NCBI RefSeq assembly: GCF_001700435.1
Contig: NZ_LYPC01000029.1
Location: 307 to 59,479 of the forward strand
Reading direction: 5' to 3'
DNA: 59,173 nt
Source of the DNA: Paenibacillus pectinilyticus
Lineage (GTDB): Bacteria > Bacillota > Bacilli > Paenibacillales > NBRC-103111
Shown: one piece after another, positions 1 through 9,087 of the stretch
How the letters are laid out: every line of letters begins with the position of its first letter
Position numbering within the stretch: the stretch's first letter is position 1
Translations under genes and position numbers: made by a program
The notes under the pieces: generated by a model
What the model was told of the DNA's origin: nothing
Seen by the model: the letters and a program-made list of their open reading frames with translations, nothing else
The model's database searches: none

Positions 1-13
1 AAACGCTTTGACT

Positions 14-131
14 GTTTGGTGATGATGGCGGAGGGGACCCACGCGTTCCCATCTCGAACACGACCGTTAAGCCCTCCAGCGTCGATGGTACTTGAACCGC
101 AGGGTTCTGGGAGAGTAGAACGTTGCCAAGC
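14..131 (+). rRNA. rrf: 5S ribosomal RNA
   Basis: The sequence matches the 5S rRNA pattern of Bacillales, including the conserved CCCATCTCGAACACG segment around position 49 and GGGAGAGTAG near 109. The ends pair into helix I (14-24 with 121-131), and the length of about 118 nt is normal. It is the last gene of an rRNA operon that enters from the left. A reading frame through it is fortuitous. Confidence 0.95.
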
Positions 132-141
132 AAAAGATCAG

Positions 142-180
142 ACCTTTTTGAGAGAATTCTCAGAAAGGTTTTTTTTGTTT
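142..180 (+). terminator. Intrinsic terminator of the left rRNA operon
   Basis: A 12-bp stem (142-153 with 158-169, loop GAAT) is followed by a T-rich tract to 180. It sits 10 nt after the 5S gene. From 181 to 325 I see no gene or clear signal. Confidence 0.93.
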
Positions 181-325
181 TATGCCTTTCCTTTTTATGT
201 GAAAAGAGCGAGGAGATCAGCTTTTTCTTCGTTTCATTTCGAATAAATCTGTAGGGAAGGTCAACAATAGTAAGGTTCACATAAGGGGATCGGATCCGTG
301 GGGGGAGACAATTTAGGAGCAGTAC

Positions 326-354
326 TTGTCAAAAAGAAAGGAAATGATTATAAT
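326..354 (+). promoter_or_regulatory. SigA-type promoter of the ctsR operon
   Basis: The -35 box is TTGTCA (326-331) and the -10 box is a perfect TATAAT (349-354), separated by 17 nt. Transcription should start near 361, right at the CtsR operator. Confidence 0.85.
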
Positions 355-362
355 TTAGTTAA

Positions 363-379
363 GGTCAAAGAAAGTCAAA
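363..379 (+). promoter_or_regulatory. CtsR operator
   Basis: GGTCAAA-GAA-AGTCAAA is an exact match to the CtsR heptad direct repeat (RGTCAAA-NAN-RGTCAAA). It overlaps the predicted transcription start, so CtsR bound here would block the promoter. This is the standard autoregulation of class III heat-shock operons. Confidence 0.9.
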
Positions 380-415
380 GTCAATTTACTTCTAGAAATC
401 TGGGAGGCCGAATTG

Positions 416-877
416 ATGCGCAATGTATCAGAAATTATTGAACAGTATTTAAAACATGTCCTGCAGCAAAGTACGGAAGGCGCTATCGAGATTCAACGAA
501 ATGATTTGGCTGACCAATTTCAATGCGTACCTTCACAAATAAATTATGTCATTAGTACAAGGTTTACTTTGGAAAAAGGCTATATTGTGGAGAGTAAACG
601 CGGCGGCGGCGGCTATATTCGCATCCAGAAGATCGAGCTCAAGAGTCATGGTTCTATTTTGGACCATATATTCCGTACGATTCATACCCACATTGATCAA
701 GTCACCTCTGAGGGGCTGATTTATCAATTGCAAGAGGGGCATTATATTTCCACCAGAGAAGCTAACCTGATTCGGGCGGCGATATCCAGAGATGTATTGA
801 CCTTTAAGCTACCGCTGCGCGATGAAATTCGGGCTAAGATTCTTAAAGCAATGCTGATATCCTTGCTTAGCAGATAA
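416..877 (+). CDS. ctsR: Transcriptional repressor CtsR
   Basis: Dimeric repressor of the clp stress genes, about 153 aa as usual. The N-terminal half holds the winged helix-turn-helix, with the conserved stretches VPSQINYVI and ESKRGGGGYIRI; the glycine-rich wing acts as the heat sensor in the family. ATG at 416 is preferred over the TTG at 413 because it lies 8 nt after the GGAGG at 403-407. It is the first gene of ctsR-mcsA-mcsB-clpC and is controlled by its own operator at 363-379. Confidence 0.96.
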   Translation: MRNVSEIIEQYLKHVLQQSTEGAIEIQRNDLADQFQCVPSQINYVISTRFTLEKGYIVESKRGGGGYIRIQKIELKSHGSILDHIFRTIHTHIDQVTSEGLIYQLQEGHYISTREANLIRAAISRDVLTFKLPLRDEIRAKILKAMLISLLSR

Positions 878-890
878 GGAGGCAGATGGA

Positions 891-1400
891 ATGGTTTGTC
901 AGGAATGCGGGAAACGACCGGCTACTCTTCATTTCACGAAGATTGTGAATGGGGATAAGAACGAGTTCCACATTTGTGAGAATTGCGCCCGTGAGAAGGG
1001 CGAGATGATTCCTGGAACATCGAATGGCTTTTCGATTCATAATTTATTATCAGGTTTACTTGACTTTGAACCCTTATCATCTACGACCAAGCCTCAAGCG
1101 ATCCGATGTGATAACTGTGGCCTTACGTATTCGCAATTTAGTAAATTAGGTCGGTTTGGTTGCGGTTCCTGTTATCAGAACTTTTCGGAGAAGCTAGACC
1201 CTCTTTTCAAGCGAGTGCACGGGAATATCGTACACGTTGGGAAAGTACCCAAGCGGAGCGGTGGTATCATTCAGTGCAGACGAGAAATTGAGCTTTTGAA
1301 GAAAGATATGATGACCTGTATCGAAGGCGAAGAATTCGAACAAGCGGCACAGATACGCGACCAGATACGTGAGATTGAGAAGAAGATTGCGAGTATGTAA
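891..1400 (+). CDS. mcsA: McsA, zinc-binding activator of protein arginine kinase
   Basis: 169 aa. McsA activates the arginine kinase McsB and modulates CtsR. Two treble-clef-like cysteine pairs are visible at the N-terminus (CQEC and CENC) and two more further on (CDNC and CGSC), consistent with zinc binding. The C-terminus carries a UVR motif (EEFEQAAQIRDQIREIE), the element also found in UvrB and ClpC. A strong AAGGAGG (877-883) precedes the ATG, and the gene lies 13 nt after ctsR in the same operon. Confidence 0.95.
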   Translation: MVCQECGKRPATLHFTKIVNGDKNEFHICENCAREKGEMIPGTSNGFSIHNLLSGLLDFEPLSSTTKPQAIRCDNCGLTYSQFSKLGRFGCGSCYQNFSEKLDPLFKRVHGNIVHVGKVPKRSGGIIQCRREIELLKKDMMTCIEGEEFEQAAQIRDQIREIEKKIASM

Positions 1401-1423
1401 GTTTGTAAGGGAGTGTGAATCCA

Positions 1424-2485
1424 GTGGCGTTACAGCGGTTTACAGGAGATGCATTAAGTGAGTGGATGAAGGGTGAAGGGCCTGAGTCGGATATTGTCAT
1501 CAGTAGTCGAATCCGAATTGCTCGTAACCTGAGAGATTATCCTTATCCCATGCTCGCGACCAACCAACAATCACAGGAAGTGCTGGAGCAGTTGTCTGGT
1601 GTTCTTGCGAATGATGAGTTAGAGACGATAAGTAACTTCTCACTCATTCCATTGTCAGAGCTTAATGAGCTTGAGCGAATGGTGCTTGTGGAGAAACATT
1701 TAATTAGTCCAAATTTAGCTAACGAATCCAGAAATGGTGCCGTTATTTTAAGCGATAATGAGTCGATTAGTATTATGATCAATGAAGAAGACCATCTTCG
1801 CATACAATGTCTATGTCCAGGTTTTCAGATTAAAGAGGTTTGGGACTTGGCCAATCAGATTGACGATATTTTTGAAACGCAGATGGATTACGGTTATGAT
1901 GAAAAAAGAGGCTACTTAACGAGCTGCCCGACGAATGTCGGTACAGGAATTCGCGCATCTGTAATGATGCACTTACCTGCGTTAGTGCTTAGCCAGCAGA
2001 TTAATCGTATTTTATCCGCTGTTACACAAGTTGGATTGACGGTTAGAGGATTATATGGGGAAGGCAGCGAAGCTTTAGGTAATCTATTCCAAATCTCTAA
2101 CCAAATTACGTTAGGTCAGTCAGAAGAAGAGATTATAGATAATTTATACAGTGTGGCCAGGCAGATTATAGAGCATGAACGCGCCGCAAGACATAAGCTA
2201 ATGCAAGAGTCTAGAATGCGTATTATTGATCGCGTAAATCGATCCCTTGGTATTCTATCGTATGCAGGGATTATCGACTCTAAAGAAGCGGCACAGCGGC
2301 TATCAGATGTAAGGCTAGGGATCGACCTGGGCATCATCAACAATGTTTCTTCCAATGTACTGAATGAGCTTCTAGTTATGACGCAGCCTGGATTCCTTCA
2401 GCAGTATGCGGGCGAGAAGCTTGGTGCAGATGAACGAGATATGCGGCGTGCAGAGTTGATTCGCGAAAAGTTTGGCAGGGTATAA
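1424..2485 (+). CDS. mcsB: Protein arginine kinase McsB
   Basis: About 353 aa. McsB phosphorylates arginines on misfolded proteins and on CtsR, marking them for ClpCP. The phosphagen-kinase core is intact: SDIVISSRIRIARN near the start, the loop CPTNVGTGIRASVMMHLP, and RGLYGEGSEA. GTG at 1424 is preferred because the product then begins ALQRF, aligning with the B. subtilis start. The GTG at 1415 has its Shine-Dalgarno too close. It lies between mcsA and clpC. Confidence 0.95.
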   Translation: MALQRFTGDALSEWMKGEGPESDIVISSRIRIARNLRDYPYPMLATNQQSQEVLEQLSGVLANDELETISNFSLIPLSELNELERMVLVEKHLISPNLANESRNGAVILSDNESISIMINEEDHLRIQCLCPGFQIKEVWDLANQIDDIFETQMDYGYDEKRGYLTSCPTNVGTGIRASVMMHLPALVLSQQINRILSAVTQVGLTVRGLYGEGSEALGNLFQISNQITLGQSEEEIIDNLYSVARQIIEHERAARHKLMQESRMRIIDRVNRSLGILSYAGIIDSKEAAQRLSDVRLGIDLGIINNVSSNVLNELLVMTQPGFLQQYAGEKLGADERDMRRAELIREKFGRV

Positions 2486-2539
2486 AAAGATTCATCCTTT
2501 AGGAATTCCATAGATATACTACTTTTGGAGGTGTTCGCT

Positions 2540-4981
2540 ATGATGTTTGGCAGATTTACGGAACGTGCGCAGAAGGTGCTTTCTCTAGCTCAAGAGGAGG
2601 CTGTTCGTTTAGGGCATAACAATATTGGAACAGAGCACATTTTACTAGGACTAATTCGTGAAGGTGAAGGCATTGCTGCTAAAGCACTCGTTGCGCTCGG
2701 CCTAGGTCTTGAGAAAATTCAAGATGAAGTGGAATCTCTAATTGGCAGAGGGCAAGAGCAACCTACTAACATCGCGTATACACCTAGAGCTAAGAAAGTC
2801 ATTGAGCTTTCGATGGATGAAGCGAGAAAATTAGGTCACACGTATGTGGGGACTGAACATATTCTGCTTGGCCTTATTCGTGAAGGTGAGGGCGTAGCGG
2901 CAAGAGTGCTTAATAATTTGGGGGTATCGCTTAATAAAGCGCGCCAACAAGTTCTTCAACTTTTGGGCAGCAGCGAAACAGTATCGCCAAGTCATGGTAC
3001 GAATCCGAATGTGAACACGCCTACATTGGATGGGCTGGCAAGAGATTTGACGGCATACGCCAAAGAGGGGCATTTGGACCCTGTTATCGGCCGTAGCAAA
3101 GAAATCGAACGTGTTATTCAGGTGTTGAGCCGTAGAACGAAGAACAATCCAGTTCTTATCGGTGAGCCAGGCGTTGGTAAAACGGCGATTGCAGAAGGTC
3201 TTGCACAAAAAATTATTAACAATGAAATTCCCGAAACGTTAAAAGATAAACGCGTTATGACCCTGGATATGGGGTCTGTCGTAGCAGGTACGAAGTACCG
3301 CGGCGAGTTCGAGGATCGTCTGAAGAAGATCATGGATGAGATTCGACAAGCCGGCAATATCGTATTGTTCATCGATGAGTTGCACACGTTGATCGGTGCA
3401 GGGGGAGCGGAAGGCGCGATTGATGCTTCCAACATCCTGAAGCCGGCGCTTGCCAGAGGCGAGCTGCAATGTATTGGTGCGACGACGTTGGATGAGTACC
3501 GGAAATACATTGAGAAAGATGCTGCTCTAGAGCGTCGTTTCCAACCGATTACCGTAGATCAACCTTCCCCAGAGGAAGCGGTTCAAATTCTGTATGGCTT
3601 ACGCGATCGTTATGAAGCACATCACCGTGTGAAAATCACAGATGCTGCGATTCAAGAAGCTGTAAAGCTGTCTGATCGTTATATCACAGATCGTTTCTTA
3701 CCGGATAAAGCGATCGATTTGATCGATGAAGCGAGTTCGAAAGTAAGACTTCGTTCTTACACGACACCGCCATCCTTGAAGCAACTTGAGAATAAATTGG
3801 AAAATATCCGTAAAGAAAAAGATGCTGCGGTTCAAAGCCAAGAGTTCGAGAAGGCAGCAGGTCTTCGGGATACGGAGCAAAAGCTTCGCGAAGAGCTAGA
3901 CTCCACGAAGAACGAGTGGAAAGAGAAACAAGGCCGTCTAGATACGGAAGTAACACCAGATGATATCGCACAAATCGTGGCGAGCTGGACTGGAATTCCT
4001 GTGAGTAAGCTGGCAGAGGAAGAAACAGATCGTTTGCTCAAAATGGAGGATATCCTTCATGAACGTGTCATTGGACAAGAAGAAGCGGTTAAAGCGGTAA
4101 GTCGTGCGATTCGCCGCGCAAGAGCTGGATTGAAAGATCCTAAGCGTCCTATGGGCTCATTTATTTTCCTAGGACCAACTGGGGTAGGGAAAACCGAGCT
4201 TGCACGTGCCCTAGCAGAGTCCCTCTTTGGAGATGATAATGCGGTTGTGCGTATCGATATGTCTGAATACATGGAGAAACACTCGACATCCCGTCTAGTA
4301 GGAGCGCCTCCAGGTTATGTAGGCTATGAAGAAGGCGGTCAACTGACTGAGAAAGTTCGCCGTAAACCGTACTCGGTTGTCCTCTTGGATGAGATTGAAA
4401 AAGCACATCCTGAAGTGTTTAACATCCTTCTACAAGTACTGGAAGACGGTCGTTTAACGGACTCCAAAGGACGTACGGTTGACTTCCGCAACACGTTGAT
4501 CATTATGACATCCAATGTTGGTGCAGATTTGATCAAGAAGAACTCTTCATTAGGCTTTACAGCGGCACTTGATGCTGGAAAAGACTACACGAATATGAAG
4601 GATAAAGTGATGGGCGAGTTGAAGAAAAGCTTCCGTCCCGAATTCCTTAACCGGATCGATGAAATCATCGTATTCCACTCTTTGGATGAAACACACATTG
4701 CACAAATCGTTAGCTTGATGGCTGATGATCTTCGCAAACGTCTAAAAGAACAAGAAGTGGATTTCTTGCTTACGGATAAAGCGAAACTGTTCCTCGCGAA
4801 GGAAGGCTTCGATCCAACCTACGGCGCGCGTCCATTACGCAGAGCCATTCAGAAACATATCGAAGATCGCTTGTCGGAAGAATTGCTGAGAGGCAACATT
4901 TCCAAAGGTGATTCGCTAACTATTGATGAGAATGAAGGCGAGCTTGTTGTCCTTAAGGGCGAAGGCGTAGCAACCAAGTAA
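2540..4981 (+). CDS. clpC: ATP-dependent Clp protease ATPase subunit ClpC
   Basis: About 813 aa, an HSP100 unfoldase that feeds substrates to ClpP with adaptors such as McsB and MecA. Order of parts: two N-terminal Clp_N repeats (residues 1-140), AAA1 with Walker A GEPGVGKT (about 208-215), a middle region with a UVR-like coiled coil (about 430), AAA2 with GPTGVGKT (about 545-552), and the LGF loop (about 671) that docks ClpP. ATG at 2540 gives the canonical MMFGRFTERA start, with GGAGGTG 7 nt upstream; a TTG at 2525 overlaps that Shine-Dalgarno. It is the last gene of the CtsR operon. Confidence 0.97.
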   Translation: MMFGRFTERAQKVLSLAQEEAVRLGHNNIGTEHILLGLIREGEGIAAKALVALGLGLEKIQDEVESLIGRGQEQPTNIAYTPRAKKVIELSMDEARKLGHTYVGTEHILLGLIREGEGVAARVLNNLGVSLNKARQQVLQLLGSSETVSPSHGTNPNVNTPTLDGLARDLTAYAKEGHLDPVIGRSKEIERVIQVLSRRTKNNPVLIGEPGVGKTAIAEGLAQKIINNEIPETLKDKRVMTLDMGSVVAGTKYRGEFEDRLKKIMDEIRQAGNIVLFIDELHTLIGAGGAEGAIDASNILKPALARGELQCIGATTLDEYRKYIEKDAALERRFQPITVDQPSPEEAVQILYGLRDRYEAHHRVKITDAAIQEAVKLSDRYITDRFLPDKAIDLIDEASSKVRLRSYTTPPSLKQLENKLENIRKEKDAAVQSQEFEKAAGLRDTEQKLREELDSTKNEWKEKQGRLDTEVTPDDIAQIVASWTGIPVSKLAEEETDRLLKMEDILHERVIGQEEAVKAVSRAIRRARAGLKDPKRPMGSFIFLGPTGVGKTELARALAESLFGDDNAVVRIDMSEYMEKHSTSRLVGAPPGYVGYEEGGQLTEKVRRKPYSVVLLDEIEKAHPEVFNILLQVLEDGRLTDSKGRTVDFRNTLIIMTSNVGADLIKKNSSLGFTAALDAGKDYTNMKDKVMGELKKSFRPEFLNRIDEIIVFHSLDETHIAQIVSLMADDLRKRLKEQEVDFLLTDKAKLFLAKEGFDPTYGARPLRRAIQKHIEDRLSEELLRGNISKGDSLTIDENEGELVVLKGEGVATK

Positions 4982-4993
4982 GCGAAAGTGAAG

Positions 4994-5037
4994 AAGCATT
5001 TCACTTCATCCGATGAGGGTGGAGTGAAATGCTTTTT
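4994..5037 (+). terminator. Terminator of the ctsR-clpC operon
   Basis: A long stem (AAGCATTTCACT at 4994-5005 with AGTGAAATGCTT at 5023-5034, extended inward by a few further pairs) is followed by TTTTT. It lies 12 nt after the clpC stop. Confidence 0.9.
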
Positions 5038-5144
5038 ATTTCAAATATAGAAAATAGATGTTTCACATCAGAAGTCGGCTATATATCTCCATGAACGCTT
5101 CCTGTCCAATGAGGACAGTGTAGTCGTTTATTTTGTATCAGCAC

Positions 5145-5173
5145 TTTCATGGCAACCATAAAAATGGTAAACT
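5145..5173 (+). promoter_or_regulatory. Possible promoter of radA-disA
   Basis: TAAACT (5168-5173) preceded by TG at 5165-5166 makes an extended -10, with a poor -35 (TTTCAT) 17 nt upstream. This is a weak call. The clpC terminator upstream makes some promoter here likely. A small hairpin (5102-5118) is also present. Confidence 0.35.
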
Positions 5174-5230
5174 TTATGTGGTAAGGATATCCAGAAAGGG
5201 TATCTTCCAAGTTAAGGAGTAATTTCTTTT

Positions 5231-6598
5231 ATGAGCAAGCAGAAAACGAAATTTAGCTGCCAAGAATGCGGCTATGATTCACCGAAATGGATGGGCAAAT
5301 GTCCAGGTTGTCAGTCGTGGAATACGATGGTGGAAGAAATTGAAACCGTAGTTCGTACACAAGGGATGACATCTTCGATCCCCAAAACGAAAGAAAAAGC
5401 GGTCCCCATCATACATATAGAAAGCAGCTCGGAGCCAAGGGTTGTCACTAGTAATAAAGAATTAAATCGGGTTTTAGGCGGAGGTATTGTCCCAGGCTCA
5501 TTGATCCTTGTAGGTGGGGATCCTGGTATTGGGAAATCAACCTTGCTGTTACAAACGTCCTTTGAACTCACACAAGCCCAGCAAAAGGTGCTTTATATAT
5601 CGGGAGAAGAATCCATTAAGCAAACGAAGCTGCGTGCAGATCGATTGAATGCTTCTTCTCCGCTACTTTATGTATTATGTGAGACTAATCTAGAATTGAT
5701 TGAGGAAGCCATTCAGGAAACCAATCCCGATTTTCTAGTGATTGACTCCATTCAAACGGTATTTCATCCCGCCATTACTTCAGCGCCAGGTACCGTATCA
5801 CAGGTTCGAGAATGCACAGGCCATTTTATGAGAATAGCTAAGGGGAAGGGAATTGCAACGGTCCTTGTCGGGCATGTGACGAAGGAAGGTGCCATTGCTG
5901 GACCACGAATGCTAGAGCATATGGTGGATTGTGTGCTCTACTTTGAAGGCGAACGGCATCACTCCTATCGCGTGCTAAGAGCGGTAAAGAACCGTTTTGG
6001 CTCGACGAATGAAATTGGTATTTTTGAAATGCAGGAAGTTGGACTCGTTGAAGTAAGTAATCCCTCTGAGCTCTTTCTATCCGAGAGGCCGCTTGGAGTC
6101 GCTGGTTCGGCTGTCGTCGCAAGTATGGAGGGGACGCGTCCCGTCCTGGTTGAAATACAAGCGTTGGTATCTTCAACGAATTTCCCTTCTCCTCGAAGGA
6201 TGGCGACCGGTGTCGATCATAACCGTCTCTCTTTAATCATTGCGGTGCTAGAGAAACGGATGGGGATGTTTCTTCAAAATCAAGATGCGTACTTGAATGT
6301 GGCCGGCGGAATTAAGCTGGATGAGCCCGCGGTGGATCTGGCCATCGCCATTAGTATTGCCTCGAGCTTCCGGGACCAAGCTACCCAGCCATTTGATGTG
6401 GTGTTCGGGGAGATAGGCCTAACAGGGGAAGTGCGCGGTGTATCTCGTATAGATCAACGTGTGAAAGAAGCGGAGAAGCTCGGGTTCCGGAGGGTTATTA
6501 TGCCGGAGAAGAGTTTGAAGGGGTGGACGCATCCCAAAGGGATGGAGATTATTGGTGTAAACACGGTGGCAGAGGCATTGAAAGCAGCGCTTGGCTAA
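5231..6598 (+). CDS. radA: DNA repair protein RadA
   Basis: 455 aa, a RecA-like ATPase that promotes branch migration in recombination repair. An N-terminal zinc finger (CQEC ... CPGC) is followed by the ATPase with Walker A GGDPGIGKST (about 95-104), the RadA-specific KNRFG motif (about 253-257), and a C-terminal Lon-protease-like domain (MATGVDHNRLSL onward). Start ATG 5231 follows an AAGGAGT. It is paired with disA, as in B. subtilis, where RadA restrains DisA activity. Confidence 0.96.
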   Translation: MSKQKTKFSCQECGYDSPKWMGKCPGCQSWNTMVEEIETVVRTQGMTSSIPKTKEKAVPIIHIESSSEPRVVTSNKELNRVLGGGIVPGSLILVGGDPGIGKSTLLLQTSFELTQAQQKVLYISGEESIKQTKLRADRLNASSPLLYVLCETNLELIEEAIQETNPDFLVIDSIQTVFHPAITSAPGTVSQVRECTGHFMRIAKGKGIATVLVGHVTKEGAIAGPRMLEHMVDCVLYFEGERHHSYRVLRAVKNRFGSTNEIGIFEMQEVGLVEVSNPSELFLSERPLGVAGSAVVASMEGTRPVLVEIQALVSSTNFPSPRRMATGVDHNRLSLIIAVLEKRMGMFLQNQDAYLNVAGGIKLDEPAVDLAIAISIASSFRDQATQPFDVVFGEIGLTGEVRGVSRIDQRVKEAEKLGFRRVIMPEKSLKGWTHPKGMEIIGVNTVAEALKAALG

Positions 6599-6643
6599 GA
6601 TAGGGTGCTGTTCGGTAAGCTGAAAGCCTTCAGGAGGAAAATG

Positions 6644-7723
6644 ATGAGTAAAGAAGAGATCAAACGAGATGTGATGAGCCAATTGCTCCAATTGGTAGCG
6701 CCTGGTACGCCATTTCGTGATGGCTTGGAGAATGTCCTGCGTGCCAAAACAGGCGGTCTGATCGTCGTGGGTTTCAGTTCAGAGGTAACTGAAATCGTAG
6801 ACGGCGGGTTTTCTATAAATTGTGATTTTTCACCCAATTATTTATATGAGCTTGCCAAAATGGATGGGGCGATTATCCTCAGCGAGGATATCAAACGGAT
6901 CTTATATGCGAACACGCAATTGATTCCGGACTCCTCCATTTCCTCGTCTGAAACAGGAATTAGGCACCGAACGGCAGAGCGTGTGGCGAAACAAACGAAT
7001 AAATTAGTCGTTTCCATCTCGCAACGGCGGAATGTGATAACGCTCTATCAAGGTAATTTAAGGTACGCGTTGAAGGACATTGGCGTTATTCTCACCAAAG
7101 CGAATCAAGCCATCCAAACCTTAGAGCGCTATAAAGTTGTCTTAGATCAATCCTTAACGAACCTAAGTGCATCTGAGTTTGAGGAATTAGTGACGCTGCA
7201 TGATATTACCAATGTCATCGCCCGATTTGAAATGGTACTCCGCATTAAAGCAGAAATTAACCGTTATATTAATGAGTTAGGCAATGAGGGACGATTAATT
7301 AGCATGCAGCTTGAAGAACTTGTGGGGAATGCGGAACTTGAGGCGCGTTTGCTCGTAAAAGATTATGTAAGAGATTTAACGGAGGACCGAGTCAAAGATA
7401 TGCAAGCCGGTCTGAAGCGTTTGTCGTCTGATGAGCTGCTAGAGCCCCAGCAAATTATCCGATTGCTAGGGTATTCTCATACCAATTCGATTGCTGAAGA
7501 GCCGGTCTCGCCACGCGGCTTCCGGATCTTGGGTAAAATTCCGCGGTTGCCATCGATTATTATTGGTAATCTTGTGGAAAAGTTCGGCTACCTGCCACAC
7601 ATGATGATGGCCACAATTGAGGAATTGGATGAAGTTGACGGTATCGGAGAAGTGAGGGCCCGCGCGATTAAGGAAGGTCTCAAAAGAATTCAAGAACAAG
7701 TGTTCATTGACAGACATATTTAA
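6644..7723 (+). CDS. disA: DNA integrity scanning protein DisA, diadenylate cyclase
   Basis: About 359 aa. DisA makes c-di-AMP and pauses at DNA lesions. The DAC domain is N-terminal with DGA (about 74-76) and RHRTAER (about 107-113). A helical spine follows, then a C-terminal helix-hairpin-helix DNA-binding domain (EELDEVDGIGEVRARAIKEG). ATG 6644 lies 6 nt after AGGAGG; ATG 6641 directly before it is possible but close. It lies about 45 nt after radA and is presumably co-transcribed. Confidence 0.96.
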   Translation: MSKEEIKRDVMSQLLQLVAPGTPFRDGLENVLRAKTGGLIVVGFSSEVTEIVDGGFSINCDFSPNYLYELAKMDGAIILSEDIKRILYANTQLIPDSSISSSETGIRHRTAERVAKQTNKLVVSISQRRNVITLYQGNLRYALKDIGVILTKANQAIQTLERYKVVLDQSLTNLSASEFEELVTLHDITNVIARFEMVLRIKAEINRYINELGNEGRLISMQLEELVGNAELEARLLVKDYVRDLTEDRVKDMQAGLKRLSSDELLEPQQIIRLLGYSHTNSIAEEPVSPRGFRILGKIPRLPSIIIGNLVEKFGYLPHMMMATIEELDEVDGIGEVRARAIKEGLKRIQEQVFIDRHI

Positions 7724-7735
7724 ACTGGATACAAT
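7707..7735 (+). promoter_or_regulatory. SigA-type promoter of pssA
   Basis: A perfect -35 TTGACA (7707-7712) and -10 TACAAT (7730-7735), spaced 17 nt. The -35 lies inside the last codons of disA, so pssA has its own promoter nested in the disA end. Confidence 0.82.
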
Positions 7736-7808
7736 CATAAAGTATCATTGTTGAGGTTTCATGAAGTCAAGTTTAGGGTATAGTAAATCCAGAGGTGGAC
7801 AAAAACAT

Positions 7809-8567
7809 ATGTTAACGAAATCAATTCCCAGTCTCTTTACAGTAGGGAACTTATTCCTAGGCGTTTTATCGATTATCTTGGCCTTCAGTGGCGAACATGG
7901 CGTCGCAGCCGTTCTTGTCATTGTCGCAATGCTGTTAGATGGACTCGATGGACGTGTAGCTCGAGCATTGAATGCTCAAAGTGAGTTCGGTAAAGAATTA
8001 GACTCCTTATCCGACGTTATTTCTTTCGGTGTTGCTCCGGCTTTCATCATGTATGTAGTTGCGTTCAACGACCCTACAGTCATTAGTCCAGCGTTCGCTT
8101 GGATTGTAACAGCGATCTTCCCGATTTGTGGAGCGCTGCGTTTAGCAAGATTCAATGTTGTTGCCGGTACGCCTGGCTATTTCATCGGTTTACCGATTCC
8201 AGCAGCAGGCGGTGTTCTTTGTACGTTAGCTTTGTTCGTGAATGACATAAACGTATATGTACTTCTTGTAAGTACAGTTCTCTTGTCATACTTAATGGTA
8301 AGCACAGTGAAATATCCGAATTTCAAAAAAGCGGGTATTCCCAAAGCAGCGATTTGGGTCACACCGATTATTGTGGCAGCTGCAATTTTGATTGCTATCA
8401 AATGGCCTGAATCCATTTCTAAAATGATTTTCGTACCGCTTTTGATGTACGCTCTTTACGGCCTAAAAAAAAACGTTGATGGATATTTCATCCGTCTGCG
8501 CAATCTTCGCAGAAAGAACAAAAGACGTGCGATGGAAGAAAGCAATTCAGTGAAATCTGACTTGTAA
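7809..8567 (+). CDS. pssA: CDP-diacylglycerol-serine O-phosphatidyltransferase
   Basis: About 252 aa membrane enzyme that makes phosphatidylserine, the precursor of phosphatidylethanolamine. The CDP-alcohol phosphotransferase motif D-G-x2-A-R-x8-G-x3-D-x3-D is complete (DGRVAR ... GKELDSLSD). Several hydrophobic segments surround it, with a basic cytoplasmic tail. ATG 7809 gives a product starting MLTKSIPSLFTVGN, as in B. subtilis PssA; an in-frame ATG at 7761 with its own weak Shine-Dalgarno would add 16 residues. In B. subtilis this gene is elsewhere, so its place after disA is a lineage feature. Confidence 0.93.
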   Translation: MLTKSIPSLFTVGNLFLGVLSIILAFSGEHGVAAVLVIVAMLLDGLDGRVARALNAQSEFGKELDSLSDVISFGVAPAFIMYVVAFNDPTVISPAFAWIVTAIFPICGALRLARFNVVAGTPGYFIGLPIPAAGGVLCTLALFVNDINVYVLLVSTVLLSYLMVSTVKYPNFKKAGIPKAAIWVTPIIVAAAILIAIKWPESISKMIFVPLLMYALYGLKKNVDGYFIRLRNLRRKNKRRAMEESNSVKSDL

Positions 8568-8585
8568 GCACGTTGTTCGAAAATA

Positions 8586-8639
8586 AAAAGCATTTATTTT
8601 CTCCTGAATTCTCAGGAAGAAGATAAATGCTTTTTTTTT
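8586..8639. terminator. Bidirectional terminator between pssA and the minus-strand gene
   Basis: Outer stem AAAAGCATTTA with TAAATGCTTTT and inner stem TCCTGA/TCAGGA, with a T-run at 8631-8639 on the plus strand and an A-run at 8585-8589 that reads as T on the minus strand. It serves both convergent genes. Confidence 0.88.
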
Positions 8640-8655
8640 CGTCTTGTATGCATGA

Positions 8656-9051
8656 TCATGACATGTTGAATAGGCCCAATGTTGTACATTTCTTTGATTC
8701 ATTCTCAACAACTTGCTCCAAATTAATATCAAGAATGTTGCTTAGCGCGGACATGTAGAAGAGATTCCTGCCTAGCTCACTGCTCACAACCTCGATGCAT
8801 TGTTCACATAAGTGTCCAGATACATGGGTGCGGAGGACATCCTTAGCCTCATCCAAGGTCATCTCTGGATGATACTCTTGCTTAGCCGCGTGAACTTGGA
8901 TACATCCACATTCCGTAATGGATTTCACGACAGAACGGTTGGCTGCTGCGCCTGACTGCTGAAATTTGGATAAGACGTCAAGCAAACTGCGGTGACGGAG
9001 TAATAATTCAGACACTTGATCCTGAAACTGCTTTAAAGTCAAGGAGCTCAT
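8656..9051 (-). CDS. Conserved hypothetical protein with CGC and CEQC cysteine motifs
   Basis: 131 aa, function unknown. It is predicted mostly helical and soluble, with no signal peptide or membrane segment. A CGC motif (in TECGCIQVHA) and a CEQC motif (in HLCEQCIEV) could bind a metal. The C-terminal part (ELGRNLFYMSALSNILDINL) faintly recalls MazG-type nucleotide pyrophosphohydrolases, but I do not see their acidic motif set. My unverified recollection is that Paenibacillus homologues are labelled DUF1573 domain-containing protein. The start at 9051 has GAGGTGG 5 nt upstream; the ATG at 9084 sits at the predicted transcription start. It is the only minus-strand gene before gerD. Confidence 0.82.
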   Translation of the reverse strand: MSSLTLKQFQDQVSELLLRHRSLLDVLSKFQQSGAAANRSVVKSITECGCIQVHAAKQEYHPEMTLDEAKDVLRTHVSGHLCEQCIEVVSSELGRNLFYMSALSNILDINLEQVVENESKKCTTLGLFNMS

Positions 9052-9087
9052 TCCATCCACCTCGGGTAGGTTGGTAACTTCCATTTC

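Noticed and set aside
16..246. Open frame across the 5S rRNA and terminator
   Set aside because: It runs through a clear 5S gene and a terminator hairpin; no ribosome site.
8656..9051. Assigning the minus-strand protein as a MazG pyrophosphohydrolase
   Set aside because: Only a short C-terminal helix is similar; the metal-binding acidic motifs are not recognisable.
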